Assembly (NCBI GenBank): GCA_024399065.1
Contig: JAKSIB010000028.1
Coordinates: forward strand, 1-43,615
Source: Fibrobacter sp.
Lineage (GTDB): Bacteria > Fibrobacterota > Fibrobacteria > Fibrobacterales > Fibrobacteraceae
Direction: 5' to 3'
Length of the DNA: 43,615 bases
Numbering within the stretch: the stretch's first letter is position 1; each line of letters opens with the position of its first letter. Under the pieces are notes generated by a model. The model saw only the letters and a program-made list of their open reading frames with translations. It was not told where the DNA came from and searched no databases. A program made the translations under genes and the position numbers. Shown in pieces: positions 14,965 to 24,181 of this stretch.

Positions 14965-16755
14965 TTACAGAGCCTTTACGGTGAAGGTCCTCTGGGCGAG
15001 GCCGGAGGTAACCTTCACATGGAGAACACCCTTGGCTTTCAAGGTGAAGCTTGCGCGGCCTTCGGTGCTGATAACTTCCTGGACCTTGTTGCCCAGCATG
15101 TCGAACACCTGAACCTTGAAACCTTGGTTCTTTGCATTGACGATGGACAAGTCCATGCCGCTCTGGCTCATGGAGAAGGAACTGCGCTTGACGATTTCCG
15201 GAATGATGGTGGACGGAGAGTCCTTCTTGGTGGTGTCTGCCGGCTTTTCAGCTTCCTTGATACCGAGATCCACGTCGGTCTTCGGAGCCTTCTTGCTCAA
15301 GATGTAACCAAGTGCGCCAACCAAGGGGGCGTTCAAATCTACGCAGACTTCGTTCACGTTCCACTGGGACTTGTCACCGCTGTGGTTGCCATCGCTGAAG
15401 GCGCCTGCAATCATGCCGCCCAGCAACTTGTTCTTTTCAGGAACGTTGAAACCGGAATTCACGTCCATGTCCGGGTTTTCGTTGGCGTAGTAGCCACGAT
15501 GGTGCGGGGATGTGGGAGCCTTGGCGCTGTTGCGGGTAAAGCCGACCACGTAGGACTTCTTGTTGCCGTTGTCGCCCAGCAAGTAGGCGATGTTCTTTTC
15601 AATAGCGTCATCGTAGTCGGTGTCGCCAGAGAGCTTTGCATAAAGGGCGTAAAGGAATGCGCCACCGGACGGGGTGCGTACGGAGAAGCTTCCGCCACCA
15701 CCGGTTTCACGCATAAAGATGTCGCCGCTGTTCTTTTCGTAACCAGAGTAGATATGGTCAAGAAGCAGCAATGCGTCGCGGTACTGTCCACCAGGAGACA
15801 GGTCGAGAACCCACTGACCCATCACGACGGAAAGGGGAACTGCGTTGGCATAGTTCAAGCGGGTGTCGCTACCTTTCATGAATTCAATCTTGTCGAAGAG
15901 GCTCTTTGCGTCAGACTTGTAGGTTTCGTCCTTCGTGGTACGGTAGAGTTCCAATGCGGCGAGGAATACGCCATCGGTGGTTCTGCCACCCCACCAGGAG
16001 GATTCGTAGAAACCGGAGGAGTTGGTGATGCCACTGTGGCTCTTGGAGTAAGCGTAAGCGGTCTTTGCTGCAGCCAGGTACTTGGTACGGTTGGATTCGT
16101 CAGGGTCGATACGGGCCATCACAGCCAGCATTGCGGATGCCATACCCGGAGTGAAGCTGTCGTTTGCATTACCGGTAATGGAACGGGATTCGCCGCCTTC
16201 GCCAGAGCCGAGGGTGCTCATCTTACCCGGGGTCACCCACTTGGTGTGGTCTGCGTTACCGTCGCCCTTGACGGTGACGAAAGCGCTGGAACTGATGGCT
16301 GCCTTTACCCAGAAATCGGCTTCGTAACGGAGTTCTTCCAAAAGGTCGCGAACCTTATTGGGCTTACCGCTCTTACGGCTGTAGTCGTTTGCTGCCTTGT
16401 AGTCGGAATAATCACCGGTATAAAGGTCATAGAAACCTTCGGTGAATTCTGCGTAGGACAGTGCGAGAACGTAGGAAGAGAAACCCTGGGACTGACCGTA
16501 CATCACGTGGTCGCCGCAGTCGAACCAACCGCCGGAAACATCCTTGCCCTGGTAGTTGTCCTTTGTGAAACTGGTAGTGTAGTTTGTGCCGAAAGCGAGC
16601 CAGTTCGGACCCTGGCCGGAACGCTGTGCGCCGTAAAAGCGTGTTGTCATCCAGGCTGCTTCAACGTAGTCGTCGGTGCTAAGTGCTGCAAGGGAGTCTG
16701 TTGCAGCGAGACCGAAGCATGCGAGGCCTGCCATAAAAAGCTTTTTAAAATTCAT
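14965..16755 (-). CDS. Secreted GH9 endoglucanase (cellulase) with C-terminal sorting domain
   Basis: Cuts beta-1,4-glucan chains outside the cell. A signal peptide (to about A24, 'DSLAALS') is followed directly by the GH9 (alpha/alpha)6 barrel, without an N-terminal Ig domain. The catalytic acidic pair is in 'GGWFDCGDHVMYGQ' (D79, D82); 'SPHHRGYY' is the substrate-binding histidine motif; the proton donor is E469 in 'WNVNEVCVDLNAPLVGAL'. A linker (about 495-520) leads to a 75-residue domain, 'FKVQVFDMLGNKVQEV...FTLKAKGVLHVKVTSG', which resembles type IX (Por) secretion C-terminal domains. The start has GGAG nearby at a good distance. It has its own terminator. Enzyme class is secure; export route is inferred. 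Confidence 0.95.
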   Translation of the reverse strand: MNFKKLFMAGLACFGLAATDSLAALSTDDYVEAAWMTTRFYGAQRSGQGPNWLAFGTNYTTSFTKDNYQGKDVSGGWFDCGDHVMYGQSQGFSSYVLALSYAEFTEGFYDLYTGDYSDYKAANDYSRKSGKPNKVRDLLEELRYEADFWVKAAISSSAFVTVKGDGNADHTKWVTPGKMSTLGSGEGGESRSITGNANDSFTPGMASAMLAVMARIDPDESNRTKYLAAAKTAYAYSKSHSGITNSSGFYESSWWGGRTTDGVFLAALELYRTTKDETYKSDAKSLFDKIEFMKGSDTRLNYANAVPLSVVMGQWVLDLSPGGQYRDALLLLDHIYSGYEKNSGDIFMRETGGGGSFSVRTPSGGAFLYALYAKLSGDTDYDDAIEKNIAYLLGDNGNKKSYVVGFTRNSAKAPTSPHHRGYYANENPDMDVNSGFNVPEKNKLLGGMIAGAFSDGNHSGDKSQWNVNEVCVDLNAPLVGALGYILSKKAPKTDVDLGIKEAEKPADTTKKDSPSTIIPEIVKRSSFSMSQSGMDLSIVNAKNQGFKVQVFDMLGNKVQEVISTEGRASFTLKAKGVLHVKVTSGLAQRTFTVKAL

Positions 16756-16820
16756 AGGTATCTCCGTTTTGGACCAAACACCAATGAGCCAAAATTACCT
16801 TATTTCTTAAGGCATTCCGG

Positions 16821-16850
16821 AAACCCCTGAGATAAATTCAGGAGGTTTTT
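16821..16850. terminator. Terminator-like hairpin between the GH13 and GH9 genes
   Basis: AAACCCCTGA and TCAGGAGGTTT form a bulged stem around a GATAAAT loop. The T run is longer on the plus strand (five) than on the minus strand (three), where both flanking genes lie, so termination of the GH13 transcript may be only partial. Confidence 0.45.
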
Positions 16851-16868
16851 GAAAGTGTGTAACTTTAT

Positions 16869-18620
16869 CTAAACAGACTTGAGAATTACGGCTTCTAGGG
16901 GCAATAGAGAACCTTCGGTAGCGTTGGATTTTTTCGAAGGTGAACAGCACTCAATGCTGGAAATTTGGAGGCTGTGATTTTGGATCAATGATTTGTCGAA
17001 CGTAGCTTCGGTTTCCGACATGTTCACAAGGATTGTCCAGGACCGGCTTTCGCAAGTTCTTTTGTATGCAAAAATTTGAGTGTGCTCAGGAATCAAGGCT
17101 TCGAAACGTCCGTTCATAAGAGACGGATTTTCAGCTCGCAATTGGATAAGTTTCTTGTACCAATTCAATACAGACAAACTGTCGTTAGTTTCGCTTTCCA
17201 CATTGATGCTAGTGTAGTTTTCATTGACGGGAAGCCATGGCTTGCCTGTGGTAAAACCTGCGTTTGCGCTTGAGTCCCATTGCATGGGGGTGCGGGCGTT
17301 GTCGCGGCTGAAAAGGTGGACGAATTCCAGTGCCTGCGTCGGGCTGAAACCTTCTTCCAATGCAAACTTGTACTGAGCCTTGGAATTGACTTCGTTGTAC
17401 GTGTCGATGGAATCCCATTTCACGTTGGTCATTCCCAGTTCCTGGCCTTGATAGAGGAACGGGGTTCCTCGCAAAGTGAACATCAATGTGCCCATGGCTT
17501 TGGCTGCCAGCACTGGGTCTGCGTCTGGGGAGAAGTAGTTGTTGATGCAGCGGGGCTTGTCGTGGTTCTCAAAGAATACGGGATACCAGCCGTTGGTGGC
17601 GGTGGCCTTCTGACTTGCGATTAGGGCTTTCTTGAAGTCCATGATTCCGAAGGGCCCCGGCTTGCACCAAAGTTCTACGTCGTGCAAATGACTGAATTCA
17701 AACAACATATCGAAGGCGCCGTTTTCTCCTACCCAGTACTTTAGATCATCGGGCCCCACACCGTTGGCTTCCGCTACGGTGAATACGTTCTTGCCGTCGG
17801 TAACGTTCTTCTTGAACTCGTAAAGAAAATCCAAAATGCCTGGCGTGTTAACAGTCATGGTGTGGACGCTGACAAGACCGTCTCCCGCGTCCGGTTCGCC
17901 ATCCCCAAAATCCTGTGGTTTCTTGATGTAGGGGATGGCGTCAATCCTGAACCCGCCAACGCCCTTCTTGATCCAGAAGTTGGCGATGTCGTAAAGGGCC
18001 CGACGAACCTCGGCACATTCCCAGTTTAAGTCCGGCTGAGCGGTCGCAAAGGTGTGCATGTAGTACTGGCCTCGCTCTTCGCACCATTCCCACACCGAGC
18101 CTCCGAAAATTCCACGCCAGTTGTTGGGCGGACACCTGCGCAGTTCGCCGGTAGCTTCATCTTTCACAAAGCGGGGGTCGCGCCAAATGTACCAGTCGCT
18201 TTTTGGATTTGTTTGACTGGATCTAGATTCTAAAAACCACTTGCATTGGTCGGAGGTATGGTTGAATACCAGGTCCATCACGATCTTGATACTGTGGCGG
18301 TCCGCCTCCCGGATCAGGTTGTCCATGTGGTCCATGGTGCCGAAAATAGGGTTGATGTCGTAAAAGTCGGACACGTCGTAGCCGTTATCCACCATGGGGG
18401 AGGCGTACACCGGGGTGAGCCACAGGGCGCCCACCCCCAAGGACTCCAGGTAGGGTAGTCGGCTTGCGATTCCGTTCAAGTCGCCGATGCCGTCGCCGTT
18501 GGAATCCTGGAAACTGCTGGGGTAGATTTCGTAGGCGATGGTCTTCTTCCACCAGTCCGCGCGATTCTTGTCTGCGCAGCCCTTGCCCGATTCCTTGAAA
18601 TTTGTCCGATTTTCACACAT
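16869..18620 (-). CDS. GH13 alpha-glucosidase, oligo-1,6-glucosidase/maltase group
   Basis: A 583-residue cytoplasmic exo-acting GH13 enzyme that releases glucose from short alpha-glucans. 'YEIYPSSFQDSNGDGIGDLNG' is the hallmark N-terminus of the group. 'DLVFNH' (116-121), 'GFRIDAI' with nucleophile D227, 'EAN' with E284 and 'FENHD' with D354 are complete, and 'QPDLNW' marks subfamily 31. The residue after D227 is alanine; in this group valine there favours alpha-1,6 bonds while alanine or threonine favours alpha-1,4 bonds, so a maltase-like preference is likely. There is no signal peptide. It is divergent from yceD and lies upstream of the GH9 gene on the same strand. Together with the amylase at 4275 it would complete maltodextrin breakdown. 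Confidence 0.93.
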   Translation of the reverse strand: MCENRTNFKESGKGCADKNRADWWKKTIAYEIYPSSFQDSNGDGIGDLNGIASRLPYLESLGVGALWLTPVYASPMVDNGYDVSDFYDINPIFGTMDHMDNLIREADRHSIKIVMDLVFNHTSDQCKWFLESRSSQTNPKSDWYIWRDPRFVKDEATGELRRCPPNNWRGIFGGSVWEWCEERGQYYMHTFATAQPDLNWECAEVRRALYDIANFWIKKGVGGFRIDAIPYIKKPQDFGDGEPDAGDGLVSVHTMTVNTPGILDFLYEFKKNVTDGKNVFTVAEANGVGPDDLKYWVGENGAFDMLFEFSHLHDVELWCKPGPFGIMDFKKALIASQKATATNGWYPVFFENHDKPRCINNYFSPDADPVLAAKAMGTLMFTLRGTPFLYQGQELGMTNVKWDSIDTYNEVNSKAQYKFALEEGFSPTQALEFVHLFSRDNARTPMQWDSSANAGFTTGKPWLPVNENYTSINVESETNDSLSVLNWYKKLIQLRAENPSLMNGRFEALIPEHTQIFAYKRTCESRSWTILVNMSETEATFDKSLIQNHSLQISSIECCSPSKKSNATEGSLLPLEAVILKSV

Positions 18621-18654
18621 AGTGACCTAAATCTATGAACATTATGGACCTATA

Positions 18655-18683
18655 TTGACTCAAAAACGGGTTTTTACTAAATT
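18655..18683 (+). promoter_or_regulatory. Promoter of yceD-rpmF
   Basis: TTGACT (18655-18660), 17-base spacer, TAAATT (18678-18683) within TACTAAATT. The same TACTAAATT core occurs at the amylase and acpP promoters. The predicted transcript start is only a few bases before the yceD start codon. Confidence 0.7.
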
Positions 18684-18692
18684 TGAGCCACT

Positions 18693-19220
18693 TTGAGATT
18701 CGATATTGCACAAACACTGACTGAACCCGAAGACCGCCAGGTGGTCTGGTCCCATGCCGATGCCCCTGAAATCTTCGACGAACTGCACCTAAAGGGCGAT
18801 CTGGTAGCTCAGGTGCTGGTTAGCCCCGAAGGCGACAACAAGTGGCTTGTGACTGGTACGATCTCCGGCGTGCAAACGCTGACCTGCTCCCGCACCTTGG
18901 AGCCGTTTGACCGACCCTTCTCCACTGAAATCGTGGTCGAAGTTGAACGTACTCAGGTGCAAAAACAGGAACTGGACGACGAAGACGTCGACGTCTACGC
19001 GTTCAAGATCCCCCAGGGGCAGTACTTCGTTGACGTTTCCGAGTGCGTTCGTGAGCTAATTATACTGCAAGAACCGCAGGCACCCGTGAAAAATCCCGAC
19101 GAAGATTTTATCTTTGTAACAAACAACAAGCCAGAAGAGGAAGCCGATGGCGAAAAGCCCTTGGATCCCCGCTGGGAAAAACTCAAAGCTCTTAAGAGCA
19201 AAATGGAAAACAGGAGTTAA
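18693..19220 (+). CDS. yceD: YceD/DUF177 family protein
   Basis: A 175-residue cytoplasmic protein of the DUF177 (YceD) family, linked in other bacteria to 23S rRNA accumulation and usually encoded directly before rpmF, as here. The family core '[24 protein letters not shown]' and the acidic C-terminal half 'DEDVDVYAF...[13 protein letters not shown]' are visible. The second cysteine seen in some members is missing. The only start that keeps the N-terminal 'RFDIAQTL' is TTG at 18693, since a stop codon lies three codons upstream in frame. This start lies just after the predicted transcript start and lacks a clear ribosome binding site. The last codons contain the GGAG that serves rpmF two bases downstream. 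Confidence 0.88.
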   Translation: MRFDIAQTLTEPEDRQVVWSHADAPEIFDELHLKGDLVAQVLVSPEGDNKWLVTGTISGVQTLTCSRTLEPFDRPFSTEIVVEVERTQVQKQELDDEDVDVYAFKIPQGQYFVDVSECVRELIILQEPQAPVKNPDEDFIFVTNNKPEEEADGEKPLDPRWEKLKALKSKMENRS

Positions 19221-19222
19221 AA

Positions 19223-19408
19223 ATGGCAGTACCTAAAAGAAAAACTTCCACCGCTCGTCGTGACAAGCGTCGTACCCACTGGAAGATGGAAGTGCCCGCT
19301 ATGGCTACTTGCGATCATTGCGGTTCCGTGAAGCGCCCGCACCGCGTGTGCCCGGTTTGCGGTTTCTACAATGGTGTCGAAGTTATCGACATGAAGGCCG
19401 AAGCCTAA
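19223..19408 (+). CDS. rpmF: 50S ribosomal protein L32
   Basis: Sixty-one-residue protein of the large ribosomal subunit. The N-terminus '[17 protein letters not shown]' is the classic L32 start. The zinc ribbon is of the four-cysteine type: 'CDHCGS' and 'CPVCGFY'. It begins two bases after the yceD stop, with its ribosome binding site inside yceD, so the two are translated from one message. A strong terminator separates it from plsX, although the order yceD-rpmF-plsX is the common bacterial one. Confidence 0.98.
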   Translation: MAVPKRKTSTARRDKRRTHWKMEVPAMATCDHCGSVKRPHRVCPVCGFYNGVEVIDMKAEA

Positions 19409-19425
19409 TTTTTAGTGTATATTAA

Positions 19426-19462
19426 GGTAAGCTCTGGTGCGCCCGGAGCTTACCTTTTTTTC
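19426..19462 (+). terminator. Intrinsic terminator after rpmF
   Basis: GGTAAGCTC and GAGCTTACC form a nine-base-pair stem, followed by eight T residues. It lies between rpmF and plsX and would reduce read-through into plsX. Confidence 0.88.
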
Positions 19463-19517
19463 TCTAAGGGACCTTTTATAAGGGTCAAAAGTTTTTTGAT
19501 GTATAAGGAAGTCTACC

Positions 19518-20504
19518 ATGATTAAAGTAGCTTTGGATGCCCTGGGTGGCGATTTCGCTCCCGACGTAGTGATTGATGGCGCCATTAATGCTGCCAACAA
19601 GGATGCTGATTTGCACATTGTTTTGTGCGGACCTGAGGCCGAGGTCAAGGCTGGTCTTGAAAAGCGTGGCTATACCGGTCACGGCATTTCCGTGGTAGAT
19701 GCACCGGATCCGGTGGCTATGGACGAACATCCTGTCATGGTTCTCAAGAAGAAGCCCCACTCTGGCCTGGTGACCTGCGTTGCCCTCCAGAAGATGGGCA
19801 AGGTAGACGCATCCGTCAGTGCTGGTAACTCCGGCGCCATGATGGCTAGCTGCCTTATGCTTCTTGGCAAGACCACCGAAAAGTTTGGCCGTCCGCCTAT
19901 CGGCTGCGTGATCCCCACCGCCGAAAAGCCCATCGTCCTTGTTGATGCTGGCGCTAACGTAGACGAACGCGCTTCTGTACTCGTAGACTTCGCTATTGCA
20001 GGTTCTGCATTTGCCGAAACCTACTTCGGTCGCGAAAAGCCGAAGGTCGGTCTCGTGAACATGGGCGAAGAAGAACACAAGGGCCCCGCAGTTTGCCAGG
20101 AAGCCTACCAGCTCCTGAAGAACGCTCCCGTGAACTTCATCGGCAACATCGAAGGTGAAGATCTGATCATGGGCAAGGCCGACGTGGCTGTTACCTCTGG
20201 CTTTACAGGTAACGTAATCCTCAAGATGATCGAAGGCTTCTACGAAATGCATCACAAGATGTTCGGCAACATTGATTCCGAAGCTGGACGCAAGTTCGAC
20301 AATATGTGGGACTACCGCATGACTGGTGGCGCTCTGCTCCTCGGCCTCAATGGTACTGGCATTATCGCTCACGGTCGTTCCGATGCTCTCGCAATCGAAA
20401 AGGCTGTTGAAGTTGCTGCCAAGTACGCTCGTCTTGGCGTGGCTAAGAACGTGAACGCACGTCTTGCCGAAATCAAGGACGAAGAAGCTCCCGCTCAGGC
20501 TTAA
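19518..20504 (+). CDS. plsX: Phosphate acyltransferase PlsX
   Basis: Makes acyl-phosphate from acyl-ACP, the first step of phospholipid synthesis by the PlsX/PlsY route, as a peripheral membrane enzyme. The 328 residues match the family: 'IKVALDALGGDFAPDVVIDGA' at the N-terminus, 'VSAGNSGAMMA', 'PIVLVDAGANVDERA', 'GNIEGEDLIMGKADVAVTSGFTGNV' and C-terminal 'LNGTGIIAHGRSD'. AAGGAAG precedes the ATG. The codon choice (AAG, GGC, CTC) is like that of the fab genes. It is separated from rpmF by a terminator, so it probably has its own promoter. Very secure. Confidence 0.97.
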   Translation: MIKVALDALGGDFAPDVVIDGAINAANKDADLHIVLCGPEAEVKAGLEKRGYTGHGISVVDAPDPVAMDEHPVMVLKKKPHSGLVTCVALQKMGKVDASVSAGNSGAMMASCLMLLGKTTEKFGRPPIGCVIPTAEKPIVLVDAGANVDERASVLVDFAIAGSAFAETYFGREKPKVGLVNMGEEEHKGPAVCQEAYQLLKNAPVNFIGNIEGEDLIMGKADVAVTSGFTGNVILKMIEGFYEMHHKMFGNIDSEAGRKFDNMWDYRMTGGALLLGLNGTGIIAHGRSDALAIEKAVEVAAKYARLGVAKNVNARLAEIKDEEAPAQA

Positions 20505-20514
20505 TCCGCGGATT

Positions 20515-20542
20515 GTCATCCCGGGCTCCGACCCGGGATCTC
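20515..20542. repeat. REP-like palindrome, copy 1
   Basis: GTCATCCCGGG-CTCCGA-CCCGGGATCTC: an eight-base-pair stem (ATCCCGGG/CCCGGGAT) between constant GTC and CTC ends. Two further copies lie at 25363 and 26278. Confidence 0.85.
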
Positions 20543-20544
20543 AT

Positions 20545-20580
20545 AAAAAAGACAGGTTTAAATGAAAACCTGTCTTTTTT
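20545..20580 (+). terminator. Intrinsic terminator of plsX (bidirectional form)
   Basis: GACAGGTTT and AAACCTGTC form a nine-base-pair stem with A6 before it and T6 after it, directly downstream of the REP-like palindrome. Confidence 0.88.
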
Positions 20581-20620
20581 ATATTTGATAGTAGTAATTG
20601 TCTTGAATGAGGATGCTGAA

Positions 20621-23013
20621 ATGAAGAATGTTTTTCATATGATCTGTATTCTGCTGGCAATAGTTAACTGTGCCTGGGCGAATGTTTGGACTGGTTCTAC
20701 GAGCGAACCTCAAGAAATAAAAACGATTGATGGTAGGGAATTTTATGTCATTACCAATGCAGAAGAATTGGCGTGGTTTGCGGCCAAGGTGAATGGCGGC
20801 GATGTTGATGTCAGCGCGATTCTCGGCAACGACATTTTTTTGCTTCAGATGAAGCTAGCACGAGTGCTGTTGCATGGACCCCGATAGGGGTGGATGAAAA
20901 CCATCAGTTCTCGGGTACCTTGGATGGTGCGGGTTTTACCATTTATGGACTTTATGTGGGAAAACATCAATATGCAGGACTCATTGGGGCTTTAGCTGAA
21001 ACAGGTGTTGTAAGGAACTTGAAACTTGCTAGTGGTTCCAATGAAGGTACGAAATATGCTGGGGGAGTTGTGGCTTTGAGTTATGGTACTATTCAAAACA
21101 CAACGAATTTTAGTTCTGTTTCCGCTACAGGAACCCTAGTTTATGCGGGGGGCATCGTTGGCTATAACGAAGGAAATATCCTTGATTGCGATAATGAAGG
21201 AAAAGTATCCACTACTTATGAAAGTGAGAAGGCTGGAAAATACTATGGTTATTCTGGTGGTATGACTGGTTACAGTACAGGTTTTGTAACGGGATGTTTG
21301 AATAAAGCTGCTGTTTCTGCCTATATCCGTATATACAATTCTTACTCCGCTTATGCATATGTTTATGCGGGAGGCATTGCCGCTTATAGTACGGGCTCTG
21401 TCGTCAAGAGCATGAATAGTGGATCGACTTCTGCGAAATTCGGAGCGTCTTATTCCTATTCTCCTGATGCCTATGCTGGCGGAATCGTGGGATATAATAC
21501 AGGAATTCTCTCCACTTGCGTCAATAGCGGGGTTATTGAATCCAATGGAAGTACGTACTCTACTCAAGGTTATGATCATGAATATGCTGGAGGTATTGCT
21601 GGTTCTAGTGTAAGTGTAGTTTCTGATTGCTTTAATAAGGGAAAGACTAGTTCGTCGGGGTATTATCACTATGCTGCAGGGGTACTTCCGAAGGGAAAAG
21701 CGGCAAACTCGTTTGATGTAGTCTCTTTAAAGTACTGGATTAAAGAATCTGAAATTCAGGGGACGGAGAGCTTGATGAAAAGTGCTCAGTTTGCTTGGCT
21801 TCTTAACACATCGAACGGAAGTACTGATAATAGTGGTATTTGGAGTTGGAACAATGAATTCCCCTATTTAGCAGATGAATCTAATAGACCTATTTACAGG
21901 GTGACATTCAATGATGGTATCGTTGATTCTTATGTGTATAGTTCCTATATGGGGACCACTCCGAAGCCTGAGGATGCTGAACCTGAAGCTGGAGAAAAAT
22001 TTGTTGCGTGGATAGATAAAGATGGAAAGGTGTTCCGTTCTCGTGATATTGTGTCTGAAGATCGTGCCTTTTATGCCGTATTTATTGATGAGGAGGCTTC
22101 TGCCTATATAATCACCATTAAAGACGGAGATAATACTTACTCGATTTTAACAGATGAAGAAGGAAAATTGACTTCGTTGCCTGAACATGGTTTAGTTCCT
22201 GAAGGAATGGAATTTGATGGTTGGTTCACGTCCGACAAGAAAAAAGTTGATGAATCAACAATTTTCAATTCTTCGACAACGATTACTGCGGTATATACTC
22301 GCTTAAAGTATACGATTACATTCCTTGATTTTGATGATAGGGTGGTTCTTGAAGATCGCTTTGAGTTGGGCTCTACCCCTGTTGCTGAATCTCCAGAACG
22401 GTCTTCAACGAGTTCCTATTCTTACACCTTCAAGGAATGGACTCCTCAAATTGTTGCTGTTGACGGTCCTGCTACTTATGTTGCGGTCTATGATTCAACA
22501 AAAATAATATGGTTGTCCGTAAATATAGACGGAAAGGAAAGCTCTGTTGTCGATGGTGAAGAAATTTTACTGCCTTCGGCATCGGAACGAGACGGCTATG
22601 TCTTTGTTGGATGGTATGATGCGGAGGGAAACAAATTAGGGGATGAAGGTGATAAGATCGTAGTTAACACGGACTTAGTCATAGAAGCCAAATACGAAAA
22701 GATAAACGACAGTTCGTCTAGTTCCAAAACGGAACCTACTAGTTCTTCATCAATGCCTATGGAGTCGAGTTCCAGTCAAACGGAAAAGGTTATTACTGTT
22801 GTAAATAACCCAAAATTTAATGTAAACGTCGAAGGTCACGTATTGCATGTTTCTGGAATTCATGAAAATTCTCTTGTTGCTGTTATGGATCTGCAAGGAC
22901 GGGTTGTAAGAACGGGATATGCTGATGGTGCAAATTTTGATGTGGTACTTCCGGTTTCTGGTTCGTATATGATTCGCATAAGCAATTATACCCGACTTGT
23001 GCATGTTAGATAA
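20621..23013 (+). CDS. GLUG-repeat surface protein in two frames, joined by a -1 shift
   Basis: Cell-surface protein of about 797 residues if the frames join. Residues 1-74 (signal peptide 'MKNVFHMICILLAIVNCAWA', then mature N-terminus) are in frame 1. The rest continues one base back, from 20842. The junction 'GNDIFL' plus 'ASDEASTSAVAWTPIG' restores the typical start of GLUG-repeat proteins. Without a shift, translation stops at 20885-20887. Residues about 100-350 hold GLUG repeats ('YAGGIVGYNEG', 'YAGGIAAYSTG'), about 425-690 three or four InlB-type B repeats ('GWFTSDKKKV', 'GWYDAEGNKL'), about 695-715 a serine-rich linker, and the last 75 a sorting-type domain. GAGG precedes the ATG. It is AT-richer than its fab neighbours. 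It could be a recoded gene, a phase-variable gene, a pseudogene or a sequencing error. Confidence 0.8.
20836..20842 (+). other. Slippery heptamer T_TTT_TTG at the frame junction
   Basis: In the frame of the ATG at 20621 the codons are ATT TTT TTG, so the heptamer has the X_XXY_YYZ phasing required for -1 ribosomal slippage. After slippage the next codon is GCT at 20842, exactly the frame that stays open to 23013. Small hairpins follow, including ACCCC-GATA-GGGGT at 20878-20891, which carries the zero-frame stop codon TAG (20885-20887) across its loop. A pure T7 tract is also a possible length-variation site. Confidence 0.65.
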
Positions 23014-23100
23014 GGTCTGTTCAAAAACAGGACGTAAGCCCTAGGACACCTTTTTATATCATTGAATTTGGGCCGGACCCTCCTGTTTGTGGTATGAATT

Positions 23101-23126
23101 TTGTAATTTTGTGATGTAAATTACAA
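23101..23126 (+). promoter_or_regulatory. Operator-like inverted repeat before fabD
   Basis: TTGTAATTT (23101-23109) and AAATTACAA (23118-23126) are perfect nine-base inverted arms with an eight-base spacer, ending 26 bases before the fabD start. The position suits a regulator of fatty acid synthesis; no regulator gene is next to it. Confidence 0.55.
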
Positions 23127-23152
23127 CTCGTTGTTTAACTCAAGGAAAAACG

Positions 23153-24073
23153 ATGTCCAAGACTATTCTTCTTTTCCCTGGCCAGGGCGCACAGTACGTC
23201 GGTATGGGCCAGACCCTCGCTTCTACTTTTGAACCTGCAAAGAAGATCATGCAGGAAGCTGACGAAATCCTCGGCTTCTCCCTGTCCAAGCTCATGGCAG
23301 AAGGTCCGGAAGAAGTTCTCAAGAGCACCGACAATACTCAGCCGGCTCTCTTCACCGTGTCCGCAATGGTCATGGAACTCCTGAAGTCCGAAGGTTTTGA
23401 ATTTGACTACGTTGCGGGTCACTCCCTGGGTGAATACTCTGCAATCTACGCTGCCGGCGGCTTCAGCTTTGCTGACGGTCTCCGCCTGGTCCGCACCCGC
23501 GGCGAACTCATGGCTTCTGCCGGTTCCAAGAACCCGGGTGCCATGGCCGCTATCATGGGTCAGGAAGAAGCTAAGATTTTGGAACTCTGCGAAGCCGTGA
23601 AGGATGCTGGCGTCGTGGTTCCTGCAAACATCAACTGCCCGGGCCAGATCGTCGTGTCTGGTGCTCAGGAAGGCGTTGCCAAGCTCTGCGAAAACTGCGG
23701 TGCTGCTGGCATCAAGGCCATTCCTCTGGCAGTGTCCGGCGCTTTCCACTCTCCGCTGATGCAGTTCGCTCAGCCGGGTCTCGCAGAAGCTATCGCAAAG
23801 ACCACTTTCAACGATGTGGCTAAGCCGGTTATCGCTAACGTTATCGCAGAACCTGTCACCTCCGGCAAGGAAATTGCAGACCTCTTGGTCCGCCAGCTGG
23901 TATCCCCGGTCCGTTGGAACGACTGTATGAACAAGGCCATCTCCCTCGGTGTTGACCAGGGTGTTGAAGTGGGTTCCGGCAAGGTCCTCATGGGCCTCAT
24001 GCGCAAGATCAGCCGCGACGTGAAGGTCACCCCCGTCGAAACCATCGAAGCATTTGCTGCATTAAAAGGTTAA
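23153..24073 (+). CDS. fabD: Malonyl-CoA:ACP transacylase
   Basis: Loads malonyl groups onto acyl carrier protein for fatty acid chain extension in the cytoplasm. A 306-residue protein with 'LLFPGQGAQYVGMG' near the N-terminus, the nucleophile S91 in 'GHSLGEYSA', the conserved arginine in 'RTRGELM' and catalytic H199 in 'SGAFHSPLM'. AAGGA precedes the ATG, and a perfect inverted repeat lies just upstream. It opens the fabD-fabG-acpP-rnc cluster, the common bacterial order; fabH is not beside it and fabF is missing between acpP and rnc. Very secure. Confidence 0.97.
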   Translation: MSKTILLFPGQGAQYVGMGQTLASTFEPAKKIMQEADEILGFSLSKLMAEGPEEVLKSTDNTQPALFTVSAMVMELLKSEGFEFDYVAGHSLGEYSAIYAAGGFSFADGLRLVRTRGELMASAGSKNPGAMAAIMGQEEAKILELCEAVKDAGVVVPANINCPGQIVVSGAQEGVAKLCENCGAAGIKAIPLAVSGAFHSPLMQFAQPGLAEAIAKTTFNDVAKPVIANVIAEPVTSGKEIADLLVRQLVSPVRWNDCMNKAISLGVDQGVEVGSGKVLMGLMRKISRDVKVTPVETIEAFAALKG

Positions 24074-24181
24074 TAGGCTCGAGGCACGAGGTCGGTCGCA
24101 AGGCTCCCTCCGAGCTAAATGAACGCGGCTTTGCCGCAAAAAGTAGAATTAGAACTCTAGGCCCAGAACCTCAACCCTGGA

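Noticed and set aside
15019-16830. Long plus-strand open frame opposite the GH9 cellulase
   Set aside because: Shadow of the cellulase gene; no recognisable protein and no ribosome binding site.
23014-23060. Terminator after the frameshifted GLUG gene
   Set aside because: CTGTT-caaa-AACAG and a later T run are present but the stem is short and the T run is not adjacent; too weak to list.
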